64,000 nucleotides of DNA. It comes from Aptenodytes patagonicus. Taxonomy: Eukaryota; Chordata; Aves; Sphenisciformes; Spheniscidae. Made by a program: the position numbers and the translations under genes. The stretch spans positions 56,584,065 to 56,648,064 of the forward strand of contig NC_134952.1 in assembly GCF_965638725.1 (NCBI RefSeq), written 5' to 3'. Positions 39,701-54,700 of the stretch are shown one piece after another (positions within the stretch are counted from its first letter, which is position 1; every line of letters begins with the position of its first letter). Under the pieces are notes generated by a model that did no database searches, was not told the DNA's origin, and saw only the letters and a program-made list of their open reading frames with translations.

Positions 39701-42700
39701 ACCTCTGAAGGGCCTACAGCTTCTTAAAATTTACTAGTAAGGTTTCTCAGTCACCTAAAATACTGTTACCTTCCCAAACCCAAGCATCACCACCTCTTCA
39801 CTACCTAAAGCTGCTGAGGTTCACAAACTACGTACACAGCCTACTGAGGAGTCCCAGCCAGTAGCTATGTTTTATAAGCAAAGGAGGAACCAGGCACCTG
39901 TACTTGGGGGATTATTTAGGTATTTGAAACCAGAAAGCAAGCTGTATGTTAGAAGCACTTTGGAGAGGTTAGGATTTAGTCTAGAGCTCCAGTTCAGATC
40001 TCCACTCCAGCCGAGGCAGGATTTCATGTACACTTTCTCATCAGTGTTTCCTATCCACTAGTCTAAACACTTCCTCAGCATGCTTTAAGTGTCAGTGTTG
40101 GGTACAATTTTCTATTTCATACACAAGTAATACAGCATGCAACTGGTGGTGTAAAAATTAATTATAGGAGCATTATGCATCTGGCTAGTAGTGCTCAAAG
40201 AATACTGGAGAACATTGCAGCCTCCCACAGAACTCATACATTTTAACTCATTTCATGTCACACCAAATGACAGAGCTGGAAAATCTTTCCTATTATAAAA
40301 ATTGAGACTTAATTATTTGCACAAGCATCTCAAACATAGAATGAAGACAAACATAGCAACAGACTAAAATGTACTATCTGAAGTGTGTTAAAGCAAGTAC
40401 TTGCATTTTCAGAACTAGTGACAGCCTGATTTTCAGAGGGCATGTGTTTGGGACTTCCTAAAAAAATTAACACCTTTAGGACATTCCCAACCATGTTCCT
40501 AAATATCTGAAGTGAAATATTTGGACAGTGTCTTGCTTAGTCAGGAAACCATCCATCAACATCCATAACTGAAGAAAAAACATTAGCAAGCATACCTTAA
40601 AGAGCGAGTAGTCACAACCAGGCATTAAATTACTAGAGAGCTGGATATGGTTGTATAAACTATTGGAGGGAAAAAAGCAGGATTAAAAACTAAGCATTAT
40701 TTTAAGGTACAAAATTCTTAAAGAATTTAAGACATATGACCAAATAAAATACAAAAATTAAAAAGATTAAAGTTATTTCAGAAGCAACCCTATTTCCCAA
40801 GTATTTTTCAGCAGTATAAGAGCATTAGCTTTAAGATGTTCTGGACTTCAAGAAGCAGAATGGGAACTGGTTTATGAACACTTGCTGGATTCCTATACAA
40901 CAGTATTTTCCAGAAATACCAATGCTTCTTTTAAACGTAGTTCTAACAAAGTTATTAGAAACATAACTCACTGAACTTTCATGGCAAAAGTTCTGTGTGC
41001 ATGTGTATTCTGTACATATACATACATGGAATAAGGATAATTATTTAAATTTCCAAGGCTACTCTCTCTGCAGAGAGAGATTTTAGGAGAAATAGTCAAC
41101 TTTGTTATTTAATACTTGGTTATTTAATACTCTAAGGATGAAGGCTGTAGGCCTGATAATTCAAATTGAAATAAGGACTCAAAAGGCAAGAACAGATGAC
41201 TGAAACAACAAATATAAAATATATACTCCAAATTAAGTTTACAACTATGCAATTTAAAGCAAAAAAAAAAATTAAAGGAGTACATACTGTCTCCTCCTCT
41301 AGCAAGATCAATAGATGCTTTTTTTTCCCCTGCACTGTTAAGGTCAGACTTCAGAAAAAGGCCTGCACATACCACAGTAACCTGTAGTCCAAGACTAACT
41401 AACATTCAGGCATGGTCCAGCACCAAAAAGGAAATGAATTACTGCGATGTTCTAACAATTAGAAATCAGGCATAGGAATTTACAAAGCCAGTTACAGATT
41501 TACCAGCTTCCCTCCTTGAAGTTTACCGTAACCTTAATATTTTCTCCCCAGAACAACACACCTATTTCCCTCTCCGAAAACAATGGAAGCATAATTTCTC
41601 AATTGCTTGTGACTGATTTTATACTTCGACTGCAGACATCTAGATTAAGCACTTCTTTTAATTACCCAGACTATCTTGGTTATAGGAGCTCAAAAAACTT
41701 ACCCTTAACCAACTTTAATAGTGAGCTTCAAACAATTTAGCCTCCCATCACATACCCCAAGACTGCAAACTACTGTTCACTCAACCATCAGTCACCCCCG
41801 TAAGTAGGAATAGGAAAGCTGGTTACAAGCACAGACTCCTATTCCCCTCCCTCTGATGACTGCACTGATAAATACTTGTTCAACATTTTCAGTATCTTTG
41901 TTTCTTTCCTGTTGGTGCTAATGGGTCACTGATGGGTCTCATTATTCCACTAGTAGACACCATGTCTCCCTTACTGATCACATCCAAAAGAACAACCCTA
42001 CCACTCAATGTAGCATGAAACACTAAGAAAGATCAAATATATAATGCATTTTTTCCACCCTCAATTTCATGATTTCATGAAAATGCCACTTGCATTTTCT
42101 CCATATTTCATCATTATGGCAGGCAAAATCTTCCAAGTAAGCCACCTGAATTTAACTGAAGCAAGTGTTTGGAAAGCACACGTCTACCTTCAAAGGCTTT
42201 GTTCTCGCTGTTTGAGCCTAACTGCTTTTGCAGACCCTCAATTCAGAATGAAGGTAGTTTCTTCTGTAACCTCTAATGAACTTCTTTCAAGGATGCCATT
42301 AATCTGCATCAGTCTCCCAAGTACTATGCTCCAGATTCAGGCACTCTTGAACATTTGAAGTGAGCCAGCTGCCTGAGAATTTAATCAACTAGCAAAATTT
42401 GGGGCCAAGGAAGCGACCATCAGTTGGCTACAAGAATTTACAAATCCATGTTACTATGAGATAGCTACTGCACAAATACAACTTTCTACATGTACGTCAT
42501 ATACATATGAATATAAGCAGTGCTAACAGCAAGACAATGTACATTTAAAGTACGAAAACCTTCTCCAATCACATTTTCTTCAAAGGTTACATTCTACCAC
42601 ATTGTGAAGAATGGGGTAGACCTCACCTCCAATTTTGCAAACATTTCCGATTACACCCTGAAAGTTGCAGTTAATGGAGTACTTTGTTTTGACTTTGGCA

Positions 42701-45700
42701 TAAGCTTTGCCAACATATGCCAGGATTATTATGCAGAATGAAAAATCTTTACTTACGCCCAAAAATCTTCAACAGTATCAAACTTTGAGATAAGACGAAG
42801 ATTTGCTTGCCAAGTTTTGCTCTTGTCATTTTTAAAAAACCAGAGTGCCCATCTAAAGGAAAACAAAATAAAATAGCATCTAGAAAGTAAAATATATTAA
42901 AAATATAATTCATTATTTGTATTGTTATATCCAAACTAATTGCAAACCTTAAGATATTATCAGCATGGAAGTCAGTTTTCATCAGTAAGCTACATGAGAA
43001 ACTCAGTTCTCAAATCCAACTCATTGTAGATCAACAATATTTGTGTTCCCATTACAAGAATCATGGCAGACTTTGATCAATCTGTTTAGGTAAATATTTT
43101 AAGTAGTTTTGGAACATTTCTAAGACTCTAAACCTCTAAGCCTCAGATGTTTCTCCTTGCTGCCACTGCTAAACTGCAATCCCGTACCACAAATAACTGA
43201 TTATGGTCTAAAACAACACCACCTATTCAAACTAGGAGCACAGCTCCCTTTCCAGTAATTTCTTTGTAAAGGTTACAAAAGCTAATTATATCCCTCCAAA
43301 GCTACACATGACATGAAAGTTTCCCAAGCACTCACATACTAGGAGAGCATAAATTCTAAAAGGGAAGCTGCATTAAGCTTACTAATGGCAACAATCTTAA
43401 AAAACCCCACCAAATTTAACTGTTTCAAGTTTTTAAATCTGCATATATAAAGACAAGACTACATGAAAAATTTTCCATCCAATTTTCTTCATTATCTCTG
43501 CTGAGTACAAATCTCAACACATATTACAAAGTGAACCTTTCACACAAAGATGCTCTTTCTGGATCTAAAAAGCATTGTTTAAAATGCTGGAACAGGATAC
43601 CTGATGATGCATTTAAAAACAGGCTTATTTCTGATTCTGGTAGTTTCAGTAGTGTTGAAATCACTCAGGTTAGCACTGGAGTAGATTTTTCTTCTCACAG
43701 CGGAGTACTTTAAGTCAACAGGTATCAATCTATTGTTTTGAGACCTTTCCTGACATTTCAAACCCTGTTTTAAAAAAGTTTAATATATTCCAGTAATAGC
43801 CCCAGTACCACTTGTAAAGGAGTGTCAGCACCAATTTAACCAAAGTGTTTACAGGAAAAAGAGGAAGGATGGAAGTTGAGAGAAAGACAACAAGGGAAAA
43901 TGGGATGCACACAGCATAGCACTACAGCGCAGTGGTTTTCCACACTTGCTCAAAACTTAGAAAAAGAGTAAGGTGCCACTTGGTAAAAGGTTCACTTTGG
44001 GGCAGCACCTACCTACCAGCATTAAGTACTGAGCACTCCACATCAGCTCTTCAGCTTACTTGGAGAAAAATGATTTCCTAGCCGCTCTTTTTGAAGTATA
44101 TGTATGCTGCTGGAGTAACTTTTGTGCACATTTAAAGGAATTCAACCTGTAAGCTTATAGTATCTTTACTGCAGACAGGCAGTTCAAGTCGAGGTTTTCA
44201 AGTACAAAGCTGCTTGGTAAAGTTCTCATTGTCTCCATAGCTCAGTAAAAAGCTGAGTAGTAGCTTTTAAAGCTTTTAAGACATACCTGGTTTTGCACAC
44301 TGAACACAGAATTTAGTAAAAGATTGCTAAGTAGATGCTTTGATTTTTTGATAACTTTTCCTAACTATACTTTTAACTACTGCTCCATGTTTTTCTTGTT
44401 AAACAAGAAAATTTAAGTGCCCTACAGTTTTTTTCTTAGTGACACATTAGTGCAAATGTGTGCATTTGCACTTTACAGGGTTTCTTCTGCTGTGCTTCCT
44501 ACGGATAATGAATGAAAACAGTATTACTGTAGACACCAACCACTCATATGATCAAGTCTAATAAGCTCTTTGGCTGATTAACACAGCTTCCACTACTTTC
44601 CGTTCCAAACAGGAGGAAAAAAAATGGTAAGATATGAAGGAGTAAGACTCTGATAAGAAATAAGAATGAGAAGTCTTTACCACTGGCACCTTAACTGCCT
44701 AAAGTACAAGCCAGAATGGAAGGTTTTCCAGTTCTGCTTGGCAGCAACTTCATCTCAGTGTCAGTCTCTTAAAACACACAAGGCAAAAGCAACAAGAGCT
44801 CTGCTTGCCTCAAACTAAAAGCAAAGCTGTGCTCTTTCCAATTACCTGGCTGCATTATGAAAATTTGCAAAGATTTTCAGCTTCTGTAACAACACTACGT
44901 GAAAAGGCTCTAAATTACAACAGGATCAGATTCTATTTCCTCTGCAATCTCACTGCAAAAATCTTCAAAAAACTGAGAACTCTCAAAACACTGCTAGAAA
45001 ACGTAAGGTAAACAACAGAGCTGTAAAGCCACAGGCATTCTGCTATCTTTGGCAAAATTACAACCGTGCTTCTGTACTATTTACCTGTTTTGTAGTGGAT
45101 GCTTAATATACTGTTCAGGGCTGGCAACCTCCTGACTAGGTGCTGGCTCGGTTTTCTCCTCTTCTGAAGGCTGAGGGTTGGGAGTGGTTTCCTGTTTGAA
45201 GAAAGGAGTTATTAATACATTGCTTCTCAATTTTTATTGAAGTAATTTATTTCTTTGAAGTAACTTTAAGAAGGCTGAAGCTAAGAGTTCCTCTAATTCA
45301 CCTTGGATTAGAGCCCAAATCACATCATGGAAGTACAATCTGCATCCCTTTATTCTTCAACTTCTGAGCAGGTCCTATAATAAATACTAACTGCAGGAAT
45401 TCACATTCTGCTGTTCAGTGATTTGCTTCCTGTGTCATTTGTTTCCAGAATGGTTCACTTAACATACTTGTCTTATTTTGAAAGAGTTCTGAGAGTTATT
45501 TCAGAAATACACAATATGCTATGCTGTCTAGAACATGCACATCTAAAAATTAATTTCCAGAATAATCATTTCAGAAGGAAAATGATTTTATCAGTTTCTG
45601 ACAAAGCATCATTGGAAACAGATGTACAGGCCCCATTTATTTAGAAAAATCTGTTATTGCAAGTAGGAGACACGCCTACAATTCTCAGGTCTGAAATCAG

Positions 45701-48700
45701 CTATTACAAGCAGCTAGAAATCAAACTGGTAAGTAGTTATCTTTGTATTTGCAACATCACTACTAACAAAGCTTCAGGCACCAAACAGCAGAATTTAAAC
45801 ACATATCAGTTCTCAAATTTCAAACTGAAATAAATGTAGTTACACATTTACCACAGATTAGACTGATTCCAAGTATTATTTTTTTTCAAATCTCTATTTG
45901 ACATGTCTAGCACTGTTCTCTATACTTTAACACAAAGAAGTGAAATAATATATTCCCTCTGCATGCACCCCCCCTCAAGCTTGTCATTCAGTTCGAGAAG
46001 TCACTGTGTCAGGTTTGAAATTCTAATGCCATTCCTCCAAACCAGGGAACACAAAGCTTTATTGTGAGGCCAAGCGTCCCCGCCAGTTACCACCATCTCT
46101 CCCTAATCTGCAATCCGTGCTAGAATACTACAGAGACAAGGAATGAGGACTACATCTCATTCCCTACAGCTAACACAAAAATGCCTGTACAGCTGACCCT
46201 GTGAAAGAAAAAGCACTTCCGTAATATAAACAAATACTAACTACAGCAGACTCAGACTCTAGACATTCCTAAATGCAGCAATACAAAAGTAGTACTTAAA
46301 AGTTAATTTAAACTTTGTGGTCTTAAGAGAACAAAGCAATGTAGGGGTGGATTAAGTAATGGTAAGTCATCTAATTAATGGAACAGTTTATGCCAGGCTT
46401 CCATGTTACTCAGTTTACCATCACCAAAGCTGCTGAAAAGTGGAATGGATTTGAAGTGATAACATAAACAAAACACTGTTTAACCTTCACAGTCCCAGCT
46501 GGCAAACTCTTCTGATAACACCTAAAGATCTGTCTTAATAGGGATTTTCTTTTCATTACCAATATATTTAGCATTATTAAGCATATTACATTTTACTTCA
46601 GAGAAGTTACACCTTTATGCTTGAAAATAGTTAAGTATGCTTCAGTTTAACAGCTCACCTAGAAAAAATCTCAGTTCAAAAGCTAATTTACATCACGTTT
46701 AAGAATGCTTTCACATGCTCCCATGTTCACAGTGAAAAGACTGAAATGTGAAGGCCTAACAGTGGCAGTGACAACTAGGATAGCGCTTTGATTTACACAG
46801 TACAAGGAGCAGGTAGTACAATTTCCTGCCTCTTAATAAAACTAAATGCTTTCTCAAGATTCCCTAATGGGAAACATCACTGACGAACCCACAGAAGCAG
46901 TGTTGAACAATCTGTCAAATCTCCTTCAGTGTAATACTATAAAAAGCTTAACAGATCTTCCAAAAGCTTACTAAGTGCTTCAAATTCTACCTAGAATAAA
47001 ATTTCTAGTGGCAGCCCCATTTATTTTTAAGTTGATGGGATCAAATATACATCTTTCCCTTTAATCATATACAAGAACCCCATAGAACAAGTTAAGATGG
47101 TCAATGCACAAAGGCTGTAAAATACACCAAAGAAGCATTTCAATATTTCCTCCTCAAAGTTATTGTTTGTATTATACTACAAAGCCAAATACAGACAACT
47201 ACAATTTAAGTGTTGTCCCTTCAGGGGTTTCTAACTAGAAGAGTTAGAAATATTACACATACAAATACAATGAGGATACACGAAAAATCTTGTTGATATT
47301 TTGGAAGTAAACTAAGCACTAGGTTTTGTGATAAAGCTTGCTTTCCTTCACAATACTCCGCAGTTGTAACATCCAATATTTACAATTGATTTACAAATAC
47401 TATTACACTGAAGATTTTTCCATCAAATAGACTCGCTTGTGACAAATGCAGAGTATCTTCCAAAAATAATTTCAGTTGAGATCTCATTCATGTTTGCTCA
47501 GCAAATTGCTTTCAATATACAAAGAGCTAATCTTAAAGTCTCCCTGGTCAGTTTTCCAGAAGTATTGTTAACTATATAAACTGGAAGAATCAATACAAAA
47601 CTACTAAGCACATGCAGAGCTATGCCATTTCATAACTTCTAATACAAGACAACATCAGAAAGGATTAAGGTAGCACCTCCAGACAAAAAAAAAAATGCAA
47701 TGAGCCTCAATATTTGCCCAGTATACCGACGGTCACCCTTCACATAACTACATGAAAGTCCATTTCTGGACAAATGGAAGACATCTGACTCACCACAAAC
47801 ATTTTAGTTAAGTCACAACAAGTCCCTTAAGATATTTTGAAAGCTACCTAGCATTAATGAAACTCAGACTAACCATTATTTCAAGCTCCTGTCCAAAACA
47901 GTACATGACAACTCACCTCCAAGGCCCAGCTAACTATGATCTTGACCCAGGACTATGCCACTCCCCTCAAAAACAAACCCAGCCAGAAGAGATTCCCCCC
48001 CCCCCCCCAGCACCAGGCTGCCCATCAAGGACAGGTACAGCTGTACACACCAGGATAAACCTGGAAAAAGGCGTAAAGTTGGAAGCAGAGCTTTCGAACA
48101 CAAAACAGTTTTCTGGCTGGTCTGAGAGAGAAGCCTAAAGCAGCTTGTTTTCGCTACCTTTTATTTCCCACTGCCATCAAGGAAAACAGAAAAAGGACCA
48201 TTTTCATTTTTGGCTGGTTAATCACATCAGCTCACATTTCCTTTCACCTTACTTTTAGCTTGGTGTTCTGACCACCAAGCTGAAGTATTTGTATAGCAAA
48301 GCACTTTCCATTATTAGTCAAATACAAAGTATGTAAGTTCACTAATTGGCAATCAAAGTCCATTTCTTGTATCTAACCTCTTTTCAGCTACTGAAATTCT
48401 ACCCCAAACCACAAGCACGCAGGTTTTAAAAGATTCTATAAATACAGTATGAATTAAAGTGATATTGTACACATTTTACCAATTCACACCTTGAAATCTT
48501 GCAATTGCTACACTATTAACTTACTAAAGTCAGACTCTCTCCACAAGCAGTTTCTGGACTACTAAATTTAAAATCCTTCATAACACTTTACTATTGCTCA
48601 TAACTAATGCATTCTTTAGCCTAAAATTGATTTTTCATCTGCTATTAAAGTAAGCTACCACTGGGTTTGCTGCTTTTAAAATAGATGTAATAAAATAGGG

Positions 48701-51700
48701 TAGTATTACCAGATAAACTGGAAAGCCTCATATGGCCAATCCTACTCCTCATACACAAGACAGCACATAATTAAAAGTGACATTTATTCACTACCCACAT
48801 GTGTTTTTGATGTAGGAATCGGCTTGCAGAAGTCCATGAAACATTTGCCTACTCAGCATTTAATGACTGTGCATATCTGCACATTACTTGGGTTCTGACA
48901 CTTGCAGACTTAATTGGTGTTATTTATTCTTTCTCCACAGCACATAATGACCAACATATCAAAGGAAGGTGTGCATGTCACCGGGACAGGAAACAAATAG
49001 CACTTACAGTAAAAACTGCTTAATCAGGTTTGTCTATTGAAGAGAACAACTAGCTTGACTAGGTTTCACCAAGTGTTTTCAGGTGCTGCCCAGACCACAT
49101 TCATGTCATCTAATTGCCTACAGAAGTTGTTTAAGAAGTCCAGTTGAGAGAGCACAACGTTTATGTCCCAAAAGGATGTAACCTAGCACTATTATGCATT
49201 CTTGGTGAAAGTTAAGAGAATCAATTAGCAGAAGAGGCTTCCAAAGTTTTCTTGCATTAAACCAAAATAAGTTACATTTGACAGTTTCTACCTTCTTGTT
49301 TAGGGTTTCCAACAGAATGAGAAAACAGCATGTCCCAGTTATCAGATGTCTAGGGAAAAAGCATGTCAACTATCTGCTGGTCCTTATGCTTCTTGCAGAA
49401 AACCACTACTACACTACAGTTAGAATAATTCACAAGGCACAAAATTGAGCTATTTATTTCAAAGTATTCTGGACAAAAAAAAGATTTAAGCCCACCCACA
49501 AGCTATGTGCTGTAAGAAAACAAACCAAACTATGGTCTGATACACAACTCTGAGGAGTGAATATACAGAAGTAAAAATCATACATAGTATGTGTAATACC
49601 AACTGGAAGAGATGTACCGATAGCCACCTGTTACCAATTAAACAGTGTTAAATAGCTTTCCAGACACCAGGACAGAGAAAAATTTTCTAGGCATGACATA
49701 ACAAGGCCTAATATGGAGCAACTATCCTAACTGCATACATTGTTACTTAAACCACCACAGATTTTTAGAAAGGCATTCACTATTAGAACACAAACATGGG
49801 ACATGATTTTAGCTGAGTGACATCCCACCAGGTTCGAACGGAAGAAGTGCAACACATGTACAGGAGGACAGGAACAAAAGACTGAAGTAGAAGAGTGACA
49901 CACTTCCTCCAGGGTCAGAGGGTCACACTGTTTTTTGGGGGTTTGTTTTAGGAAATATAATCTCAGGTTTTAAAAGATGCAAAGAATATTTACAGCCCTT
50001 TTGACTTCTGAAAAGTGAGAGTTACATACACTTGAAAGTACCCATCAGATTTTCAACATTTAACTCACAACCTTATGACTAGAATTAGCAAACATGTTAC
50101 AAGGTATATCAAAATACTTCAGCATCTTTGTGTTTTTTCTGGCTGCCTAAGCAGGCTGCCCTTGTGCAATCACTTCTCACCCCAGTTTGCAGTCTGCTGC
50201 TGCCTTTGCTACTGGAACATGAAATCTACCCATGGGATAAGATGACTTCCCACATCTAACATTCTGTTAGTTCTGAGGCACTCAGACAAGAAAACAAAAG
50301 CTTCCCAAAACTGCTGAGGAGAACAGTTCAGATGACTCAAGGGACAAAACACCTCTAGTCTCCCTACACATCTACACAAGAGACACAAAAGCACTCTAAA
50401 CTACTCTGAGTATATTGAGCCACTCGTACAACCAAGCATAGAATTTTACATCAGCTGAAAAATTAAGACACATTCAATCTTCAGAAAAGAATTTAAAACA
50501 AAAATGTATAATGTATGGATGCTCAAGAGGCCAGTCTTCAACCAAAAAGATAAAGTACTGGACATACTACTGTTATGCCTGATTATTGTAAAGCATGTAA
50601 TGTACACAAGCTACTTTGATAAACAGCACTGAACATGAGAAAAACTAACCACTATTTAAAAGATTATTCATTCAAACAACTGCTGTGCTCATTTAGAAAA
50701 AAAGACTTTTAAATAGTTAAATTTTTTCTGCCTTACATCTACTATATAAGAATCAAGGACAACTGTCACTTTCAGGCAGCTAACAGAACACTTGTATTAC
50801 ACAGCACGCTTAAATCTGTAGATCACACACTTAGTACCTTTATAACGTGAATGTTTTAATGAGGAATAGGTTTTAGGACTTTAAGAAATGAGTGACTGCT
50901 TTAAGTTTTAGGTTAAAAATAGTCTCTAAACTTATGTTTAACTTTGACTTTAGAATATTTCAAAAGTGAAAAACAAATTTGTTTGAGGAAAAAGTCACAT
51001 TAATTCACTTCAAATCTGCATTTCTTTCACAATGCAGGCTCTCTACCAACATCCCTCATTTGATTCTCCTCTCTATCCCCCCAAAATTCACACTGATCTT
51101 TACAAAGCTGCCAAAAGGGTCACATTTTCTCATCAAAATTTCCCATATACCTCCACACCTGCAGGTAGTATCAGTAAATGAAACACAACTCAGTCTCACA
51201 TGCTATTTTTATGCATTACCTTGAAATAAGCTCAACAGTTTATACCCTGTAAGAAATGTAATTTTTAAAAAATTGCTTTCAGAAAAATGTTTATCTCAAA
51301 AAATTACAAGTTGCCCAACATCTTCCTCCTCTTAGAGGAAGCTTTGTATTCAGTCAGAAATGTAATTTACAATTCCAAAGTTTATGATAGACATTCTCAA
51401 TTATTAAACAGCATGCAAGATACATTTATTCTGCATCATTTCAGAAAAATGCAATGAGCAAGCAACTGTGTTCACAATACTACAGCTGAATACTACACTG
51501 ATTTCAACCATAGCAGGTCACTGACTATGTGACAGCAGAAATACCTAGTAGTAAGAGTAAGTCTAAAGCTGAACATGGCCTGCACTTAATTTACATGCTA
51601 ACTGTCTGTCAATAATACAAAAGAAATACATTTCAGCTTACCTTGAATTTTAGGAGCTATTTTGAACTTTCCAGAATTTCAAGGCCCTACACCGCTATGT

Positions 51701-54700
51701 TTGTAACCCCTTGAGACTGTTTCATTTAAAGAAAGTTTTGAGTCCTACCTATTGATGATTAGCTGTTTAAACAAGCATTTTTCAAGTTATACGTAACTGA
51801 AGTTTCACCCACGTATCTTAAAATGCGGAGTTAAATTCACAAGAATTGCATTTGCTTGAGTGTAATAACTGTCATGAAGCAAAAAAAAGAACCATGACGC
51901 CCATTTCCAATTTGAATGATGAGGGATCAGATGCTCACATGTAAGTTGCTTCCACACGATTTATACACACCTAGAAGTTACAGGCTTTGTGTGGCTACAT
52001 TTTAAAGTCACCTTTGGTAAACTACTGTTTACTAAAGCATTACTATTGGTTTTGTTGTTGGCTTTATGGACTTTTGCACAGTGTTATCTGATCACATTCA
52101 ATCCTCAAAGGCTACAATATGAGCATGCTCTAATAGGACACACTTCTGTATATTCTCGCAAATTAATCTAGAATAGTCTTAAAAAGAAAAGCAATCTGGA
52201 TAGCACAAGAAAAACTGAGAGTTTTAACCTGTCAATGTTGCAGAGGCTTAAGTTTTCCCTGCAGTGGAAAAGTAAACCACTGTGCAACAGGTCTATATTT
52301 ACTTAAAACAAGCTTGCTTTTCTTAGCAATTTCCATGGGACTCTTTACAGTACTCTAAACTCAAGTTTCAATATTCGTAAAGAGCTTCAAACATTTTTTC
52401 CAGCCTCTTAACAAGACTGAAAAAGTAGGTTACATTTGAGAGCATGGAAGTACTAGAAACATCACTGATTTTTGCAGGAGCCTACATTTAAAAAAAAAAA
52501 AAGACAAATTCAGTAGCATTTTGCATTTCCTGAGACACATTTTCACACTAGGGAAGCATCACAGATGACATCTCTACAAACCTAGGTCCAGATTTTGAAG
52601 GTCAGCAACAGAAAGGCTTCTCTATGATCAAGAAGTAATCCAATCCCTAACCACACATACGATTAAATTGTTCGATTGAAAAGCACATAGTATTTCCGCA
52701 ACATTAAGCATCCATGACCTCAGTCACTATGCAAGTCTAACTTTAAGCTTAGGTAGGAGAAGTGTGAGCCACCTAAAAGGACAATAAACAAAAATGTTAT
52801 TATTTAAATAAATTTGAAAATAAGCAGGCACAGCTGATATTTGTTTCCAGAAGTCAAACTTAGTTCAACTATGGCAGAACATTCAACAGCAGCATTACTT
52901 AAACTGTTGCGAGTGTTGCCCTATCTTCCACTTTTACTAGCTCAGCCCAACTGTTTGTCACTGCATGATGAACTGGATCTGGGAAACCAATCTTGCTGGA
53001 AAATGGCGTGGCAAAACCAATAGTTTATTTTTGGCTAAATTAGGCCCCAGATCTAGCTCAACATGCAACCTCACACTTACGCAAGAACAATGGAGAAAAC
53101 AGTGCAGAGACAGGCTAACACCAACACCATAGCCAAGAAAGCCACAAACCCATGCCTTCGGAGTCATTTCAATTTCCAATGGCCATCAGTATTACAAATT
53201 ATTTATCACAACCCCTGCTAAGCTCCACAGTCATCACAAAACACTGAGCTGATAGGAAGCTCTCATCTTCAGATATGTGGGCTACACAACTCAAAGATCA
53301 GCTTTTGGATGGGAAAACAAGTCTTTAACACTGTGGCTGGAGAACATGGGAAGGGTGCTGCTGGTGGTCCAGCTCACTGTCTTTAAGAACTGACATTCTT
53401 CCTGTTCAGAACTGCTAGTCAAGCAATTTATAAATGCTGACCAATTTCAATCTCTTCCTTGTAAGTAAAGGTGGTGGGTTTTTTTTTTGTTCATGGAAGA
53501 AAGTTATGAGAGAAGGATCAATGTCCCTTACACAAAAGGGTAAAATTAATCTTTATTTAAAAACAGTGAAGTGATTTTCAAACTTAAACACTTTTTGTCT
53601 AAATGTTACAAAGCCTCTCCAAAAAGTACACACTGGCTATTTATTCATAGCTGGTAAGCACCAGCAAGAAACTAGCTTTCCTTAAGGTTCTCATTTTCCT
53701 GAAACCCTAATACACAGACTTCTGCTGCCCACTCCTCGTGACACACAAGCATGTGGGATTAGAATAACAACTATACTTGGACCGCTTCCAGCTGCTTCAG
53801 TTCTTTACAGAAGTGCAGGCTGGGACAACGTTTATAAAATACAGCATAATCTCATAAACATAACCTAATACCTAGAAAAAGAAAAAAGTGCTTAATCATC
53901 ATGAAAACTATAAAAAGGCTTGAATAAAAGCGTCATTTCGATCGAGCAAGATGACATAACCGGAAAAAGCCAATTTCGTTTGCAACATGCCTCGAGTCTT
54001 ACCGCTCACACTGTTTTCTTGTTTCAGCTGCCAAACTCCCGAGCAGCACATCTGCTAGCTTGCAGATCCTCACCCCAGGTTACCGACCCCGCGCCTCCTA
54101 ATCGCAAGGTCTCTCACCGCAAGCTCTGTGTCTGCCTTCAAACTAGACCTCCACCGCTCCCCGCCCGCCAGGAGGGCGCTCGCCGGCCGGCGAGGAAGAA
54201 CCGCCCCCCTCGGTGACCGGCAAGCCTAACCCACCGGCCTCTCCGAGCGGAAAGCAACATGGCCACCCCCACCGCGCCACATGCGCCGAGCGCGGCAAAC
54301 AGCCGCCCGCCAGGCGGCCGGGCCGACTCGCCGCCGCCCGGGGCTGCTCCTCGCCGCGCCTTCCGGCCCCGGCGTCCCCCCCCGCCGCAGCGCCGCGGGG
54401 GCGGCCGGGCCGGGCCGGGTCCGCGGGCGGGGCGCGGCACAATGGGCGCCGCGGCGGCAGCCGGCGCCGCCGGCCCGCAGGCCTCGCTCACTCCCGCCCG
54501 CCGTACCCTGTCCCCGGCCCCGGGTCGCCGCCGGCCCGGCCCGGCGCCCCCCCGCAGCCGCGTGGCGGGCGGCGGTGCCGGCACGGCCCTCAGGCCCCCG
54601 CCTCCCCCTCCCCCCGCGCAGGCCGGCGCCTCCCGCTCCCCCTCCCCCCGCTCCGTCCCCCTGCGTGCGTGCGCTCCTCGCCGGCCTCGCCGCCCGGGCG

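Larger units (their letters stand above)
42853..45084 (-). other. EIF4E: EIF4E intron 2
   Basis: GT-AG intron of 2,232 bp. It contains two perfect 10-bp-arm hairpins within 82 bp (44391-44472). Confidence 0.9.

Noticed and set aside
44449-44472. Hairpin as a microRNA precursor
   Set aside because: The stem is only 10 bp and does not extend; precursors need about 25-30 paired bases.
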